A stretch of DNA of 39,134 nt from Rhodoferax sp. (GCA_025351745.1 JANXVI010000160.1:72890-112023), one strand, 5' to 3'; positions 9,973-17,384 are shown, numbered from the stretch's first letter. Numbers and translations are program-made. Notes: generated from the sequence alone by a model not told the origin.

Positions 9973-10004
9973 TTGCGTACACAGAACATGCAGGGTGTAC
10001 GCAA
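9973..10004. promoter_or_regulatory. Perfect 10-bp inverted repeat in the OmpA leader (operator or RNA hairpin)
   Basis: TTGCGTACAC (9973-9982) and GTGTACGCAA (9995-10004) are perfect complements around a 12-base spacer. The dyad lies 43 bases upstream of the ompA-like start codon and just downstream of the candidate promoter. It could be a dimeric repressor site or a hairpin in the mRNA leader; no T-tract follows, so it is not an intrinsic terminator. Confidence 0.6.
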
Positions 10005-10047
10005 GGTACTCACTGACACACAGACTTCTAAACCACGAAAGAACGAC

Positions 10048-11205
10048 ATGAAAAACTTTAAACCACTGTATTGGGTGGGACTTGCAGGGCTGGGCTCAGT
10101 CTTGGCAACATCGGCGCTGGCGCAAGACAGCAAGTACTACTATTGGGGTCTCGGTGTGGGTCAATCGCAATCTCAGATTGATGACCGGCAGACCACCAAC
10201 AGCCTGTTGCGCACATCGAACAGCCCGGGCTCGTTTACCAGCGAACGCCAAGACACCGGTTACAAGGTGTTTGGCGGCTACCAGTTCAACAGGAATATCG
10301 GCTTGGAACTGGGCTATTTCAACCTCGGCAAGTTCACCTACATTACATCCCTTCCCGGCGGCGCGCTGAATGGCCGCTATGAAACAGAAGGTATCAATCT
10401 GGACTTGGTGGGCACCATGCCCTTGAGCGAAAAATGGTCAGCATTGGCACGCGTTGGCGCACAGTACGCAAACACCCGCGATGCGTTCGGCGGACCAGGA
10501 TTGCCAGCCTCAGCGTCCAAAGACAATAGCCAACGCGACACCAATGTCAAAGTGGGCTTGGGACTTCAGTACGAATTGACGCCTTCCATCTTTGTGCGGG
10601 CAGAAGCCGAGCGCTTCCGCGTCAAGGACGGTATTGGTAGCAATGGCGATGTCAATTACTACTCTATGTCGCTGGTGTTCCCCATCGGACGCCGTGCAGC
10701 TACACCGGTGGCAGCACCGATGCCAGCCGTCTACGTAGCACCCACACCACCACCAGCCCCCGAGCGGGTCATGGCGCCGCCTCCGCCCGCACCGACTCCC
10801 CCACCTGCTCCTGTGGCCATGCCGCGTAAAGTGCAGTTCTCGGCCGATTCGTTGTTCACTTTCAACAAGGCTCAGGTGCGCCCCGAGGGACGCACTGCGC
10901 TTGACGCATTTTCCCGCAACCTGCAGGGTACCCGATTCAGCAATATCTCTGTTGAAGGCAACACCGACCGTATCGGCTCCGATGCCTACAACCAAAAACT
11001 GTCGCAGGAACGTGCGGACGCGGTCAAGGCCTACCTTGTATCGAACGGTGGCATCGATGCCAGCAAGATCTCCGCCAAGGGACGCGGCGAAACCAATCCT
11101 GTGACTAAGCCAGGTGACTGCAAGGGCAACAAGCCCACGCCGAGCCTGATTGCCTGCCTGCAGCCTGACCGTCGCGTGGATGTGGTTGTGACCGGTGAAC
11201 GTTAA
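10048..11205 (+). CDS. OmpA family outer-membrane porin
   Basis: 385 residues from the ATG at 10048; the open frame runs upstream to 9844 but the signal peptide begins here (MKNFKPLYWVGLAGLG, cleavage after ALA at about residue 25). Residues ~26-215 form an eight-stranded barrel domain (YYYWGLGVGQSQ, GYQFNRNIGLELGYF, GLGLQYELTPSIFVRAEAER). A Pro/Ala-rich linker covers ~230-270. The C-terminal OmpA domain has the VQFSADSLFTFNKAQVRPEG and YNQKLSQERADAVKAYL motifs, a Cys pair (GDCKG and IACLQ) typical of this subfamily, and ends with PDRRVDVVVTGE. It is an abundant structural protein joining outer membrane and peptidoglycan. The leader carries an inverted repeat that may control it. It is followed 41 bases later by a gene for a small periplasmic protein. 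Confidence 0.93.
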   Translation: MKNFKPLYWVGLAGLGSVLATSALAQDSKYYYWGLGVGQSQSQIDDRQTTNSLLRTSNSPGSFTSERQDTGYKVFGGYQFNRNIGLELGYFNLGKFTYITSLPGGALNGRYETEGINLDLVGTMPLSEKWSALARVGAQYANTRDAFGGPGLPASASKDNSQRDTNVKVGLGLQYELTPSIFVRAEAERFRVKDGIGSNGDVNYYSMSLVFPIGRRAATPVAAPMPAVYVAPTPPPAPERVMAPPPPAPTPPPAPVAMPRKVQFSADSLFTFNKAQVRPEGRTALDAFSRNLQGTRFSNISVEGNTDRIGSDAYNQKLSQERADAVKAYLVSNGGIDASKISAKGRGETNPVTKPGDCKGNKPTPSLIACLQPDRRVDVVVTGER

Positions 11206-11246
11206 TCCTTATCCATCCATTTGAACCATTTAATCAAGGAAAACCC

Positions 11247-11858
11247 ATGAAATCCAACACTCTGAACTACGCTGTTATCGCTCTGTTTCTGTCTTTTGGT
11301 GTAGCGGCCCACGCTGACACCATGTCCAAGGCCGAATTTAAGAGCGCCAAGGAAAAGATTGCATCCGAATACAAGGCCGCTCTGGTACCGTGCGACACCA
11401 TGTCGGGCAACCCCAAGAAGCTTTGCGTGACAGAAGCCAAGGGCAACAAAAAAATGGCCTTGGCAAACCTCGATGCTAGCAACGAGCCATCTCCCAAGAC
11501 CCAACGCAAAGCCAGCGACGCCAAAGCGGAAGCCACCTATGACCTGGCCAAACAAAAGTGCCAGGATCAAACTGGCAATGCCAAAGATGTCTGCATCAAG
11601 GAAGCCAAGGCAGCCGACATTGCCTCCAAGGCCGATGCCAAGGCGATGATGAAGACAAAAGATGCCAATGCGGACATGCGCGCCACAACCAATAAGGCCG
11701 CCACCAAGGCCAGCGAAAAAGCCAGCGATGCCCGCAATGAAGCAGCCGTCGACAAGGCCGATGCACAGTACAAAGTCGAGAAAGAAAAATGCGACGCAAT
11801 GGCTGGCGCCGCCAAAGACAACTGCATGGCCCAGGCCAAGGCACGCTTCGGCAAGTAA
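11247..11858 (+). CDS. Periplasmic Cys-pair repeat protein, uncharacterised
   Basis: 203 residues. A clear signal peptide is cleaved after AHA (about residue 23). The mature protein is Ala/Lys-rich, predicted helical, and contains three spaced copies of a C-X10-C unit: C49/C60 (CDTMSGNPKKLC), C105/C116 (CQDQTGNAKDVC) and C182/C193 (CDAMAGAAKDNC). Each has Gly and Lys at fixed positions and is followed within a few residues by an AK pair. Each pair could form a helical-hairpin disulfide in the periplasm. The start is supported by AAGGAAAA before the ATG. I recognise similar proteins from Burkholderiales but know no function. Its neighbours (OmpA, DUF883) suggest an envelope or stress role. Confidence 0.8.
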   Translation: MKSNTLNYAVIALFLSFGVAAHADTMSKAEFKSAKEKIASEYKAALVPCDTMSGNPKKLCVTEAKGNKKMALANLDASNEPSPKTQRKASDAKAEATYDLAKQKCQDQTGNAKDVCIKEAKAADIASKADAKAMMKTKDANADMRATTNKAATKASEKASDARNEAAVDKADAQYKVEKEKCDAMAGAAKDNCMAQAKARFGK

Positions 11859-11893
11859 TGCAACTTAGCTTTTAAACAACTCTGGAGAACCCC

Positions 11894-12184
11894 ATGTCCA
11901 ACAACTTTACTGACGCATCCAACAGCTTCATCGACCATGCGACCCATACTGCCGGTGATGCGATCCAAAGCACCCAGCGCCTGGCGACCCAGGCCATGGA
12001 TGGCGTGTCGAGTTCCTTGCAATCGGCACGCAAACAAATGAAGGCCGGCGCCAACCAAGCAACAGACAAGACCGTCGCCTATATCCGTGACCAGCCAGTC
12101 AAGTCGGTGCTGATCGCTGTGGCGACGGGTGCGGTTCTGGTTGGCCTGACACGGATGCTCGGCTGTCCCCGCAACTCGCAGTGA
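11894..12184 (+). CDS. DUF883 (ElaB/YqjD-like) membrane-anchored protein
   Basis: 96 residues preceded by a TGGAGAA ribosome site. The N-terminal two thirds are amphipathic helix (SSSLQSARKQMKAGANQAT), and the C-terminus carries the family signature RDQPVKSVLIAVATGAVLVG followed by LTRML, a Gly-rich single membrane helix. E. coli YqjD and ElaB are stationary-phase inner-membrane proteins that bind ribosomes; that role is known for those homologues and only inferred here. It is 35 bases after the Cys-repeat protein gene, so the two are probably cotranscribed, and an excellent terminator follows. Confidence 0.85.
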   Translation: MSNNFTDASNSFIDHATHTAGDAIQSTQRLATQAMDGVSSSLQSARKQMKAGANQATDKTVAYIRDQPVKSVLIAVATGAVLVGLTRMLGCPRNSQ

Positions 12185-12206
12185 TAGCTAGCCTGTAAGG
12201 TCTCGC

Positions 12207-12246
12207 AAAAAAGGGGCAGTGCCATATGGCACTGCCCCTTTTTTTT
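12207..12246. terminator. Strong bidirectional intrinsic terminator
   Basis: GGGGCAGTGCC (12213-12223) pairs perfectly with GGCACTGCCCC (12228-12238) around ATAT. Six A bases precede and eight T bases follow, so it can end transcription of DUF883 on the plus strand and of the DUF3309 gene (stop at 12262) on the minus strand. Confidence 0.95.
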
Positions 12247-12261
12247 ACTTTCACTATGCCG

Positions 12262-12420
12262 TCAAATGCGGCCCATCACCAGCAGGACCAGAAGAATCAA
12301 CACGATGAGACCCAGTCCACCACTCGGTCCCCAGCCCCAGCCGCGGCTATGGGGCCACGAAGGAAAGACGCCAATCAGGACCAGCACCAGCACAATCAGC
12401 AAAATGGTTCCTAAGCTCAT
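12262..12420 (-). CDS. DUF3309 family small membrane protein
   Basis: 52 residues from the ATG at 12420, with TAGGAGA 5 bases upstream. Two hydrophobic segments (residues ~4-19, SLGTILLIVLVLVLIG, and ~36-50) flank a Trp/Gly turn, PSWPHSRGWGWGPSGG, which is the hallmark of DUF3309. The function is unknown; the family is widespread in Proteobacteria and often near stress genes. It converges on the DUF883 gene at the shared terminator. Confidence 0.88.
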   Translation of the reverse strand: MSLGTILLIVLVLVLIGVFPSWPHSRGWGWGPSGGLGLIVLILLVLLVMGRI

Positions 12421-12687
12421 ATCGATCTCCTAAATTGTATAAATGTCAAAAAATGCATCGCGGGAAGCCGGGACAGAAGCCCGATCGCCACACATGCAGA
12501 ATAAGTGGCTTGCGCACTTCCCTCTGTTCGCTGGAGCACCTACAGGTGTGCGCAGAGGTGACAATCAACAACGGTCCCTGGTAAAAGGAGATATCTTTGT
12601 ATGCCTGCGCACAGACTGCGCTACGTGTGTGGTTCAATATATGTAGATCTGGGCCGCTTGGTGCCTGGCAAGTATGGGAAAAAATTT

Positions 12688-12843
12688 ATGAATCTTCACC
12701 TTGGCCTTACACCACTGATTTCGCTGCTTGCCGGCATATTGATCCTCATCATGCCCCGGCTGTTGAATTTCATTGTGGCTATCTATTTGATAGTAATTGG
12801 CCTCATTGGAATATTTGGTGCCGGCGCGATGCGCCTCAACTAG
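12688..12843 (+). CDS. DUF3096 family small membrane protein
   Basis: 51 residues. LTPLISLLAGILILIMPRLL and NFIVAIYLIVIGLIGIFG are two membrane helices around the conserved MPRLLN turn of DUF3096. The frame is open back to an ATG at 12601, which has AAAGGAGA 9 bases upstream, but the extra 29 residues look unlike the family. I therefore prefer the ATG at 12688, though it has only a weak GGGAA upstream. The function is unknown. Confidence 0.8.
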   Translation: MNLHLGLTPLISLLAGILILIMPRLLNFIVAIYLIVIGLIGIFGAGAMRLN

Positions 12844-12850
12844 AGTCAGC

Positions 12851-12872
12851 CAAGCGCCGGGTGTGGCGCTTG
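12851..12872. terminator. Hairpin between convergent DUF3096 and AI-2E genes
   Basis: CAAGCGCC (12851-12858) and GGCGCTTG (12865-12872) form a perfect 8-bp stem with a 6-base loop, placed 8 bases after the DUF3096 stop and 17 bases beyond the stop of the convergent permease gene. No T-tract follows on either strand, so its efficiency is uncertain. Confidence 0.45.
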
Positions 12873-12888
12873 CTGCAACGGCCCTCGG

Positions 12889-14076
12889 TCAGTCACCCAG
12901 CAATTCGCCGATCGACTTGAAGTCCTCAACGCAGTCGCAGACAACCTTGATGGCGACCAGGATTGGAACGCCCAGCAACAGGCCCCATATACCCCACAAC
13001 CACCCCCAAGCCAGCACGCCAATAAAGATGGCCAAAGGGTTCATTTTGCTGGCGCGGCTGGTGAGCCATGGGGTCAGCAGGAAAGCTTCGATGGCGTGAA
13101 TGATCAAAGAGACACCGCTCACCAACAGCGCCATCTCGATCGTACCGAATTGCAGGAAACCTACCATGGCCGAACCCATTGCTATGGTCACGCTGCCGAC
13201 GTAGGGCACAAGGTCCAGCACGCCGGCCGCAATGCCCCATACTGCTGCGTTTTCCATTCCTAAGGCCAGGAATGCGAGCCATGTGGCAACGCCTACCAAA
13301 ACGCTGGTAAAGAGCTGCACCAACAAATAGCGTTGAATCTGGTCATGGATCTGGTTCAGTGCCTGTAATGTCACTTTCTTTTTGCTCAAAGTCGGACCGG
13401 CGAGTTTGACCAGTTTGCGTCTGAACTGGTCGCCCGATGCCAGTAAGAAGAAAGTAATCAAAGCGACCATGCCGATCTGGCCGAGGCTGGCGAGCAAGCC
13501 CATGGTGCCGCTCCACAAATGGTCCTTGATATCAAACTTTGGCTTGACTACCTGCACCCGTTGCACCCCGCGGGTGACGGGTGTTGCTTGGGTGGACTCT
13601 TCTGCAACTTGTTCGAGTTGGGCTGCAGCCTTTTGCACCGTGGTCAATGCACTATCCGGCTTGCCCTGGGGCGTACGCACCGAGTCGTGCAGCTTGCGGG
13701 CGGCAGCGGGCAGTAATTCGACCAGCTTGTTGGCATCGTCACTCAGGGAATATGCCGTGGCGCCCAAACCGGTTGCAATGCCGAGAATGAGCAGTGCGGC
13801 GCTGACAGCACGGGGAATGCGCTTTGCCTGCATCCAGTTGACGATCGGCGATAACGCATAGCTAAACAGCAGACCCACCAACACCGGAATAAACACATCC
13901 GACGCCCAGCGCAACATGAAAATACTGGCCAATGTGGCTAACAATACCAGCGAAATGCTGCGCACATTCACCGGCATGTGCAGCAGCACACGCGGCACGT
14001 CGTCTACTTGCGCTACCGCACTAGACGGGTCTGATTCAGTGTTGGGGTGCTGTCGCGCATCATCGAAGTCGTTCAT
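12889..14076 (-). CDS. AI-2E family transporter (PerM/UPF0118)
   Basis: 395 residues from the ATG at 14076 (a TTG at 14085 would add three residues). The polar N-terminus of ~45 residues is followed by about eight membrane segments in the family order: two near 50-90, one near 100-125, a large soluble loop (~125-215) and the C-terminal bundle. The late motifs GVLDLVPYVGSV and MNPLAIFIGVLAWGWLWGIW with LLGVPILVAIK are typical of UPF0118. Members export diverse small molecules or ions (E. coli TqsA exports AI-2); the substrate here cannot be told. It lies beside a CsbD gene on the same strand, which starts 224 bases upstream. Confidence 0.9.
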   Translation of the reverse strand: MNDFDDARQHPNTESDPSSAVAQVDDVPRVLLHMPVNVRSISLVLLATLASIFMLRWASDVFIPVLVGLLFSYALSPIVNWMQAKRIPRAVSAALLILGIATGLGATAYSLSDDANKLVELLPAAARKLHDSVRTPQGKPDSALTTVQKAAAQLEQVAEESTQATPVTRGVQRVQVVKPKFDIKDHLWSGTMGLLASLGQIGMVALITFFLLASGDQFRRKLVKLAGPTLSKKKVTLQALNQIHDQIQRYLLVQLFTSVLVGVATWLAFLALGMENAAVWGIAAGVLDLVPYVGSVTIAMGSAMVGFLQFGTIEMALLVSGVSLIIHAIEAFLLTPWLTSRASKMNPLAIFIGVLAWGWLWGIWGLLLGVPILVAIKVVCDCVEDFKSIGELLGD

Positions 14077-14099
14077 ATGAACCAATACTACAGCAGGCG

Positions 14100-14300
14100 T
14101 TACAGATGCAAGCTTCTAATGTTGCAGACCGCACGGCGAGCGGACTGCTGGTGGTCACCCAGTCGCTTCTCGGCGGCACCGAGAACTTGGCGTTGCAACC
14201 CGCGCAATGCCTGCCTTCTGTTACCCAACAGGTCACCCGCTTGCTCTTGCACCTTACCGACAAGGGATTTGATCGTACCGTTGATCTGGTTTGCGTTCAT
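14100..14300 (-). CDS. CsbD family stress protein
   Basis: 66 residues from the ATG at 14300 (MNANQINGTIKSLVGKVQEQ). CsbD proteins are small, hydrophilic, general-stress proteins of unknown mechanism; the family pattern of an N-terminal N-x-I-x-G followed by K-x-x-G-K-x-Q-E is visible. The C-terminal half is more basic and less typical, ending in RRAVCNIRSLHL. The frame is open upstream to 14408, but the extension shows no family similarity. The gene is 23 bases before the AI-2E transporter and may share its promoter. Confidence 0.75.
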   Translation of the reverse strand: MNANQINGTIKSLVGKVQEQAGDLLGNRRQALRGLQRQVLGAAEKRLGDHQQSARRAVCNIRSLHL

Positions 14301-14421
14301 GCTGGACTTTCGTTGGAAGGATGAGAGGTCGGACACCTTGGGGTGGTAATCAGCTCTTTCGTCCATCGTAGAAAATCTGGCTTTCAGGCTCCGTTCGCTA
14401 GCAGACATAGACGCAACAAAA

Positions 14422-15342
14422 TCATGCGGTTTTGTCTGGACGCAACACCAACTCCGCCGTCTGAAGTATGAGTTGCAGCGTGGCCCGCTGGGTCAGGGTG
14501 CTGGGCCGCAGGGAGCTGGTGGCCAGCGATACCTTGGTGCGCAACGGGGGCTCGTCAATGGCCCGCAACGTATACACCGAGGGACGCACGGAGTTGGCCA
14601 CCGCATGGCGCGACAGCACGGCGCTGCCCGCACCATCGGCCACCAAATCCAGAATCGCCGACACACCGTCAATCTCCAGCGCTATCTGGGGGCGGCAACC
14701 GATATTGGCCATCTCAGATTCCACCTGCATGCGGATCGCATTGGGCCGGCTGGGAATGACCAAGGGCAGCGAGGCCACATCCCGCAATGCGATAGGCCCG
14801 GGCATAGGGTGGTCGTGCAAACCAGGTGGGCGCAGTTGCACCAGAAACAGGTCTTCGTCCTGCAGTGGGGTGGTGTCGATTTCAGGGCTGGCCTGGGCGT
14901 TGTGCAGCACGGCGATATCCAGACGGCCATTGACCAGCGACTCCTGCAGGGCCACCGACAGGCCTTCACAAATGGAAATAGTGGCATCCGGCATTTGCTG
15001 GCGGAACGCGCGGGTGAGCGGCACGGTCAACAGGCGCGCCAAACTGGGTGGCATGCCCACAGCCACGCGCCCGGCCAGCGCGCCGCGCACGCGGCCCAGC
15101 TCCTCCTTGGCGCGCTCCACCTGGTGCAGGATGCCACGTCCATGGGCCAGTAGCAGCTTGCCGGCCTCGGTGGGGACGGCCCCGCGGCCATTGCGCGTTA
15201 GCAGATTTTGCCGCAGCTCCACCTCCAGCAGTCGCACCTGCCGGCTCAGCGCGGGTTGCGCCACATCGAGTGCCAGGGCGGCACGGGTGAAGCTACCCAT
15301 CTCGGCAACGCGCACGAAGTATTCAAGTTGCTTGAGGTCCAT
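14422..15342 (-). CDS. LysR-type regulator, probable controller of the protocatechuate operon
   Basis: 306 residues from the ATG at 15342 (MDLKQLEYFVRVAEMGSFTR). Residues 1-60 are the winged HTH (ALDVAQPALSRQVRLLEVEL), and ~90-295 are the two-lobed effector-binding domain. It resembles Nac/CbbR-like members. It is divergent from the lig operon with 162 bp between start codons, the usual position of a LysR activator for the adjacent catabolic genes. In Comamonas the equivalent regulator is PmdR. The effector is probably protocatechuate or a pathway intermediate; this is inference from position. Confidence 0.9.
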   Translation of the reverse strand: MDLKQLEYFVRVAEMGSFTRAALALDVAQPALSRQVRLLEVELRQNLLTRNGRGAVPTEAGKLLLAHGRGILHQVERAKEELGRVRGALAGRVAVGMPPSLARLLTVPLTRAFRQQMPDATISICEGLSVALQESLVNGRLDIAVLHNAQASPEIDTTPLQDEDLFLVQLRPPGLHDHPMPGPIALRDVASLPLVIPSRPNAIRMQVESEMANIGCRPQIALEIDGVSAILDLVADGAGSAVLSRHAVANSVRPSVYTLRAIDEPPLRTKVSLATSSLRPSTLTQRATLQLILQTAELVLRPDKTA

Positions 15343-15421
15343 GGGTCGTATTAAAAATTGGCGGAACCAACCGCAGCAGCAGAAATTCACGGCCCTGCCG
15401 CCCCTACCAAATAAATCTATT

Positions 15422-15434
15422 CGCTAGCTTAGCG
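15422..15434. promoter_or_regulatory. Candidate LysR operator palindrome
   Basis: CGCTA (15422-15426), GCT, TAGCG (15430-15434) is a perfect 5-bp dyad in the divergent LysR/lig region, 71 bases before the first operon ATG. Its size and position fit a LysR recognition site, although the loose T-N11-A pattern is common by chance. Confidence 0.4.
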
Positions 15435-15504
15435 TCAATTATGCCGATCTGGGATAGCTGCTAGTAACTGCCCGGCCTTACCGAGATGCGGGGGCAGACC
15501 CAAA

Positions 15505-16230
15505 ATGGCAACCATGTACACCAGCAGCACTGCCACCGCGCCATGGGTGCCCCTTGCCATCATTTCGTCGATGGCCACGCGCCAACTGCTGTCCGACCTA
15601 TCGGCTGCCTATACCAACCGCGCCGGCCACAGCGTCAACATCACGTCGGTAGGTGGCGTAGATGCGGTCCACCGCGTGAAGGCAGGTGAGGCTTTCGATG
15701 TCGTCGTTCTGGCAACCGACGCTATCGACCAGCTCATCGGCGCAGGATTATTGCGTGGCAATAGCAAGGTCGACTTGGTGCACTCCGGCATCGCCGCAGC
15801 CGTGCGCGCTGGCTCGCCGCCACCCCATATTGCCGACGAAGATGCCGTGCGCCAAGCCGTGCTGGGAGCCAGCACATTGGGCTACTCCACCGGTCCCAGC
15901 GGCGTGGCATTGGTTGAATTGTTCGACCGCTGGGGTATTTCCGACCAGATCAGGAACCGGGTCGTGATCGCGCCGCCCGGCGTATCGGTGGGTAGCCTGG
16001 TGGCGTCTGGCGCGGTAGCGCTGGGCTTTCAGCAACTGAGTGAGCTGATCCATGTGGAGGGCATTGCCATCGTTGGCCCCTTGCCGCAGGCGATACAAGT
16101 CACCACCACCTTTTCTGCGGCCATCACCACTGCCTGCAAGCAGACTGAAGCCGCACGGGCACTGCTGGCCTACATGGCCTCGGCCGACGCGGCCCCTGCC
16201 AAACGCAGCCAGGGCATGGTTCCTGCCTGA
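15505..16230 (+). CDS. Cytosolic ModA-like type II substrate-binding-fold protein, first gene of the lig operon
   Basis: 241 residues resembling molybdate/extracellular solute-binding proteins: SSMATRQLLSDLSAAYTNRA, VGGVDAVHRVKAGEAFDVVV, GYSTGPSGVALVELF and VALGFQQLSELIHVEGIAIVG fit that fold. No signal peptide is present. The upstream in-frame codons back to a TAG at 15430 contain no alternative start, so the protein should stay in the cytoplasm and cannot be an ordinary ABC-transporter receptor. No permease or ATPase gene is nearby. I recall such proteins next to aromatic-degradation genes in Burkholderiales. It may bind or convert a pathway intermediate; the role is unproved. The stop lies 74 bases before ligJ, with a dispersed repeat between them. 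Confidence 0.78.
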   Translation: MATMYTSSTATAPWVPLAIISSMATRQLLSDLSAAYTNRAGHSVNITSVGGVDAVHRVKAGEAFDVVVLATDAIDQLIGAGLLRGNSKVDLVHSGIAAAVRAGSPPPHIADEDAVRQAVLGASTLGYSTGPSGVALVELFDRWGISDQIRNRVVIAPPGVSVGSLVASGAVALGFQQLSELIHVEGIAIVGPLPQAIQVTTTFSAAITTACKQTEAARALLAYMASADAAPAKRSQGMVPA

Positions 16231-16283
16231 TATGAAATTGATAGCAGCATACGTCCATTTAACGAGGGCGAGGGGCCAAAAAC
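16231..16283 (+). repeat. Dispersed ~55-bp repeat, copy A
   Basis: An AT-rich half (AAATTGATAGCAGCAT) is followed by the core AACGAGGGCGAGG and an A-tract. It aligns with copies at 20434-20488 and 38281-38335, which share ACGAGGGC[GT]AGG and a TAGC element ~25 bases before it. It fills the gap between the ModA-like gene and ligJ. Confidence 0.65.
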
Positions 16284-16304
16284 ACCTAAGGGAGTATCCC
16301 CACC

Positions 16305-17333
16305 ATGATCATTGACTGTCACGGCCACTACACGACCGCTCCCAAAGCGCTGGAGACCTGGCGCAACCAGCAGATTGTCGGCATCCAGGACCCCAGCGCC
16401 ATGCCCAAGGTTGCGGATTTGAAGATCAGCGACGACGAATTGCGCGAAAGCATTGAGTCCAACCAGTTGCGCTTGATGAAAGAGCGCGGTACTGATGTCA
16501 CGCTGTTCAGCCCGCGCGCCAGCTTCATGGCCCACCACATTGGAGACCTCCATGTGTCCAGCACCTGGGCTGCCATCTGCAATGAGCTGTGTTACCGCGT
16601 AAGCCAACTTTTCCCCGACCATTTTGTGCCCGTAGCCATGCTGCCGCAGAGCCCTGGGGTGGACCCGGCCACCTGTATCCCCGAACTGGAGAGATGCGTC
16701 AAAGAGTACGGCAATGTCGGCATCAACCTGAACCCTGACCCCAGCGGCGGCCATTGGACATCCCCGCCGCTGAGCGACAAGGCCTGGTTCCCCATCTACG
16801 AGAAGATGGTGGAGTACGACATTCCCGCGATGGTCCACGTTTCCACCAGTTGCAACCCTTGCTTCCACACCACCGGTGCGCACTACTTGAACGCGGATAC
16901 AACTGCTTTCATGCAGTGCCTGACCAGCGACCTGTTCAAGGATTTCCCGACGCTACGGTTTTTGATTCCACACGGCGGAGGCGCCGTGCCGTACCACTGG
17001 GGCCGCTTTCGCGGCCTGGCACAGGAGCTTAAAAAGCCGTTGCTGCAAGACCACCTGCTGAACAACATCTTCTTCGACACCTGCGTCTACCACCAGCCCG
17101 GCATAGACCTGCTGAACACTGTTATTCCGGTGAAGAACGTGCTGTTCGCCAGCGAAATGATTGGCGCCGTGCGCGGCATAGACCCCGAAACCGGCCACTA
17201 TTTCGATGACACCAAGCGGTATATCGAAGCGTCCAAGATTTTGAGTGCCGTTGACCGCCACCAGATCTACGAGGGCAATGCCAGGCGCGTGTTCCCGCGC
17301 CTGGACGCCCTACTGAGCAGCAGAAGCCAATAA
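16305..17333 (+). CDS. ligJ: 4-oxalomesaconate hydratase (LigJ/PmdE)
   Basis: 342 residues, an amidohydrolase-superfamily enzyme that hydrates 4-oxalomesaconate to 4-carboxy-4-hydroxy-2-oxoadipate in the protocatechuate 4,5-cleavage pathway. The N-terminus has the metal-binding IIDCHGHYTT. Further family features are LFSPRASFMAHHIGDLHVS, GINLNPDPSGGHWTSPPLSD, MVHVSTSCNPCFHTTGAHY (likely metal and substrate residues), FLIPHGGGAVPYHWGRF and NVLFASEMIGAVRGIDPETG. AAGGGAG precedes the ATG by about 11 bases. The length matches Sphingobium LigJ. It is followed 81 bases later by ligK, across a small hairpin-bearing gap. Confidence 0.93.
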   Translation: MIIDCHGHYTTAPKALETWRNQQIVGIQDPSAMPKVADLKISDDELRESIESNQLRLMKERGTDVTLFSPRASFMAHHIGDLHVSSTWAAICNELCYRVSQLFPDHFVPVAMLPQSPGVDPATCIPELERCVKEYGNVGINLNPDPSGGHWTSPPLSDKAWFPIYEKMVEYDIPAMVHVSTSCNPCFHTTGAHYLNADTTAFMQCLTSDLFKDFPTLRFLIPHGGGAVPYHWGRFRGLAQELKKPLLQDHLLNNIFFDTCVYHQPGIDLLNTVIPVKNVLFASEMIGAVRGIDPETGHYFDDTKRYIEASKILSAVDRHQIYEGNARRVFPRLDALLSSRSQ

Positions 17334-17340
17334 GGTTTTT

Positions 17341-17384
17341 TTGGGGTCGGGTTCTAGACCGCAGCGAAACAGACCTTGCCCCAA
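17341..17384 (+). repeat. Intergenic hairpin element between ligJ and ligK
   Basis: TTGGGG (17341-17346) and CCCCAA (17379-17384) bracket a segment with an inner GGTC/GACC pair. It is preceded by a run of T bases. The element contains AGCGAAACAGACC, related to ACAGACC-containing elements elsewhere in this operon. It may be an intergenic repeat or an mRNA processing/stability hairpin. Confidence 0.4.

Noticed and set aside
9844-10047. N-terminal extension of the OmpA gene from an upstream ATG
   Set aside because: The signal peptide starts at 10048; the extension would bury it and crosses the promoter and dyad.
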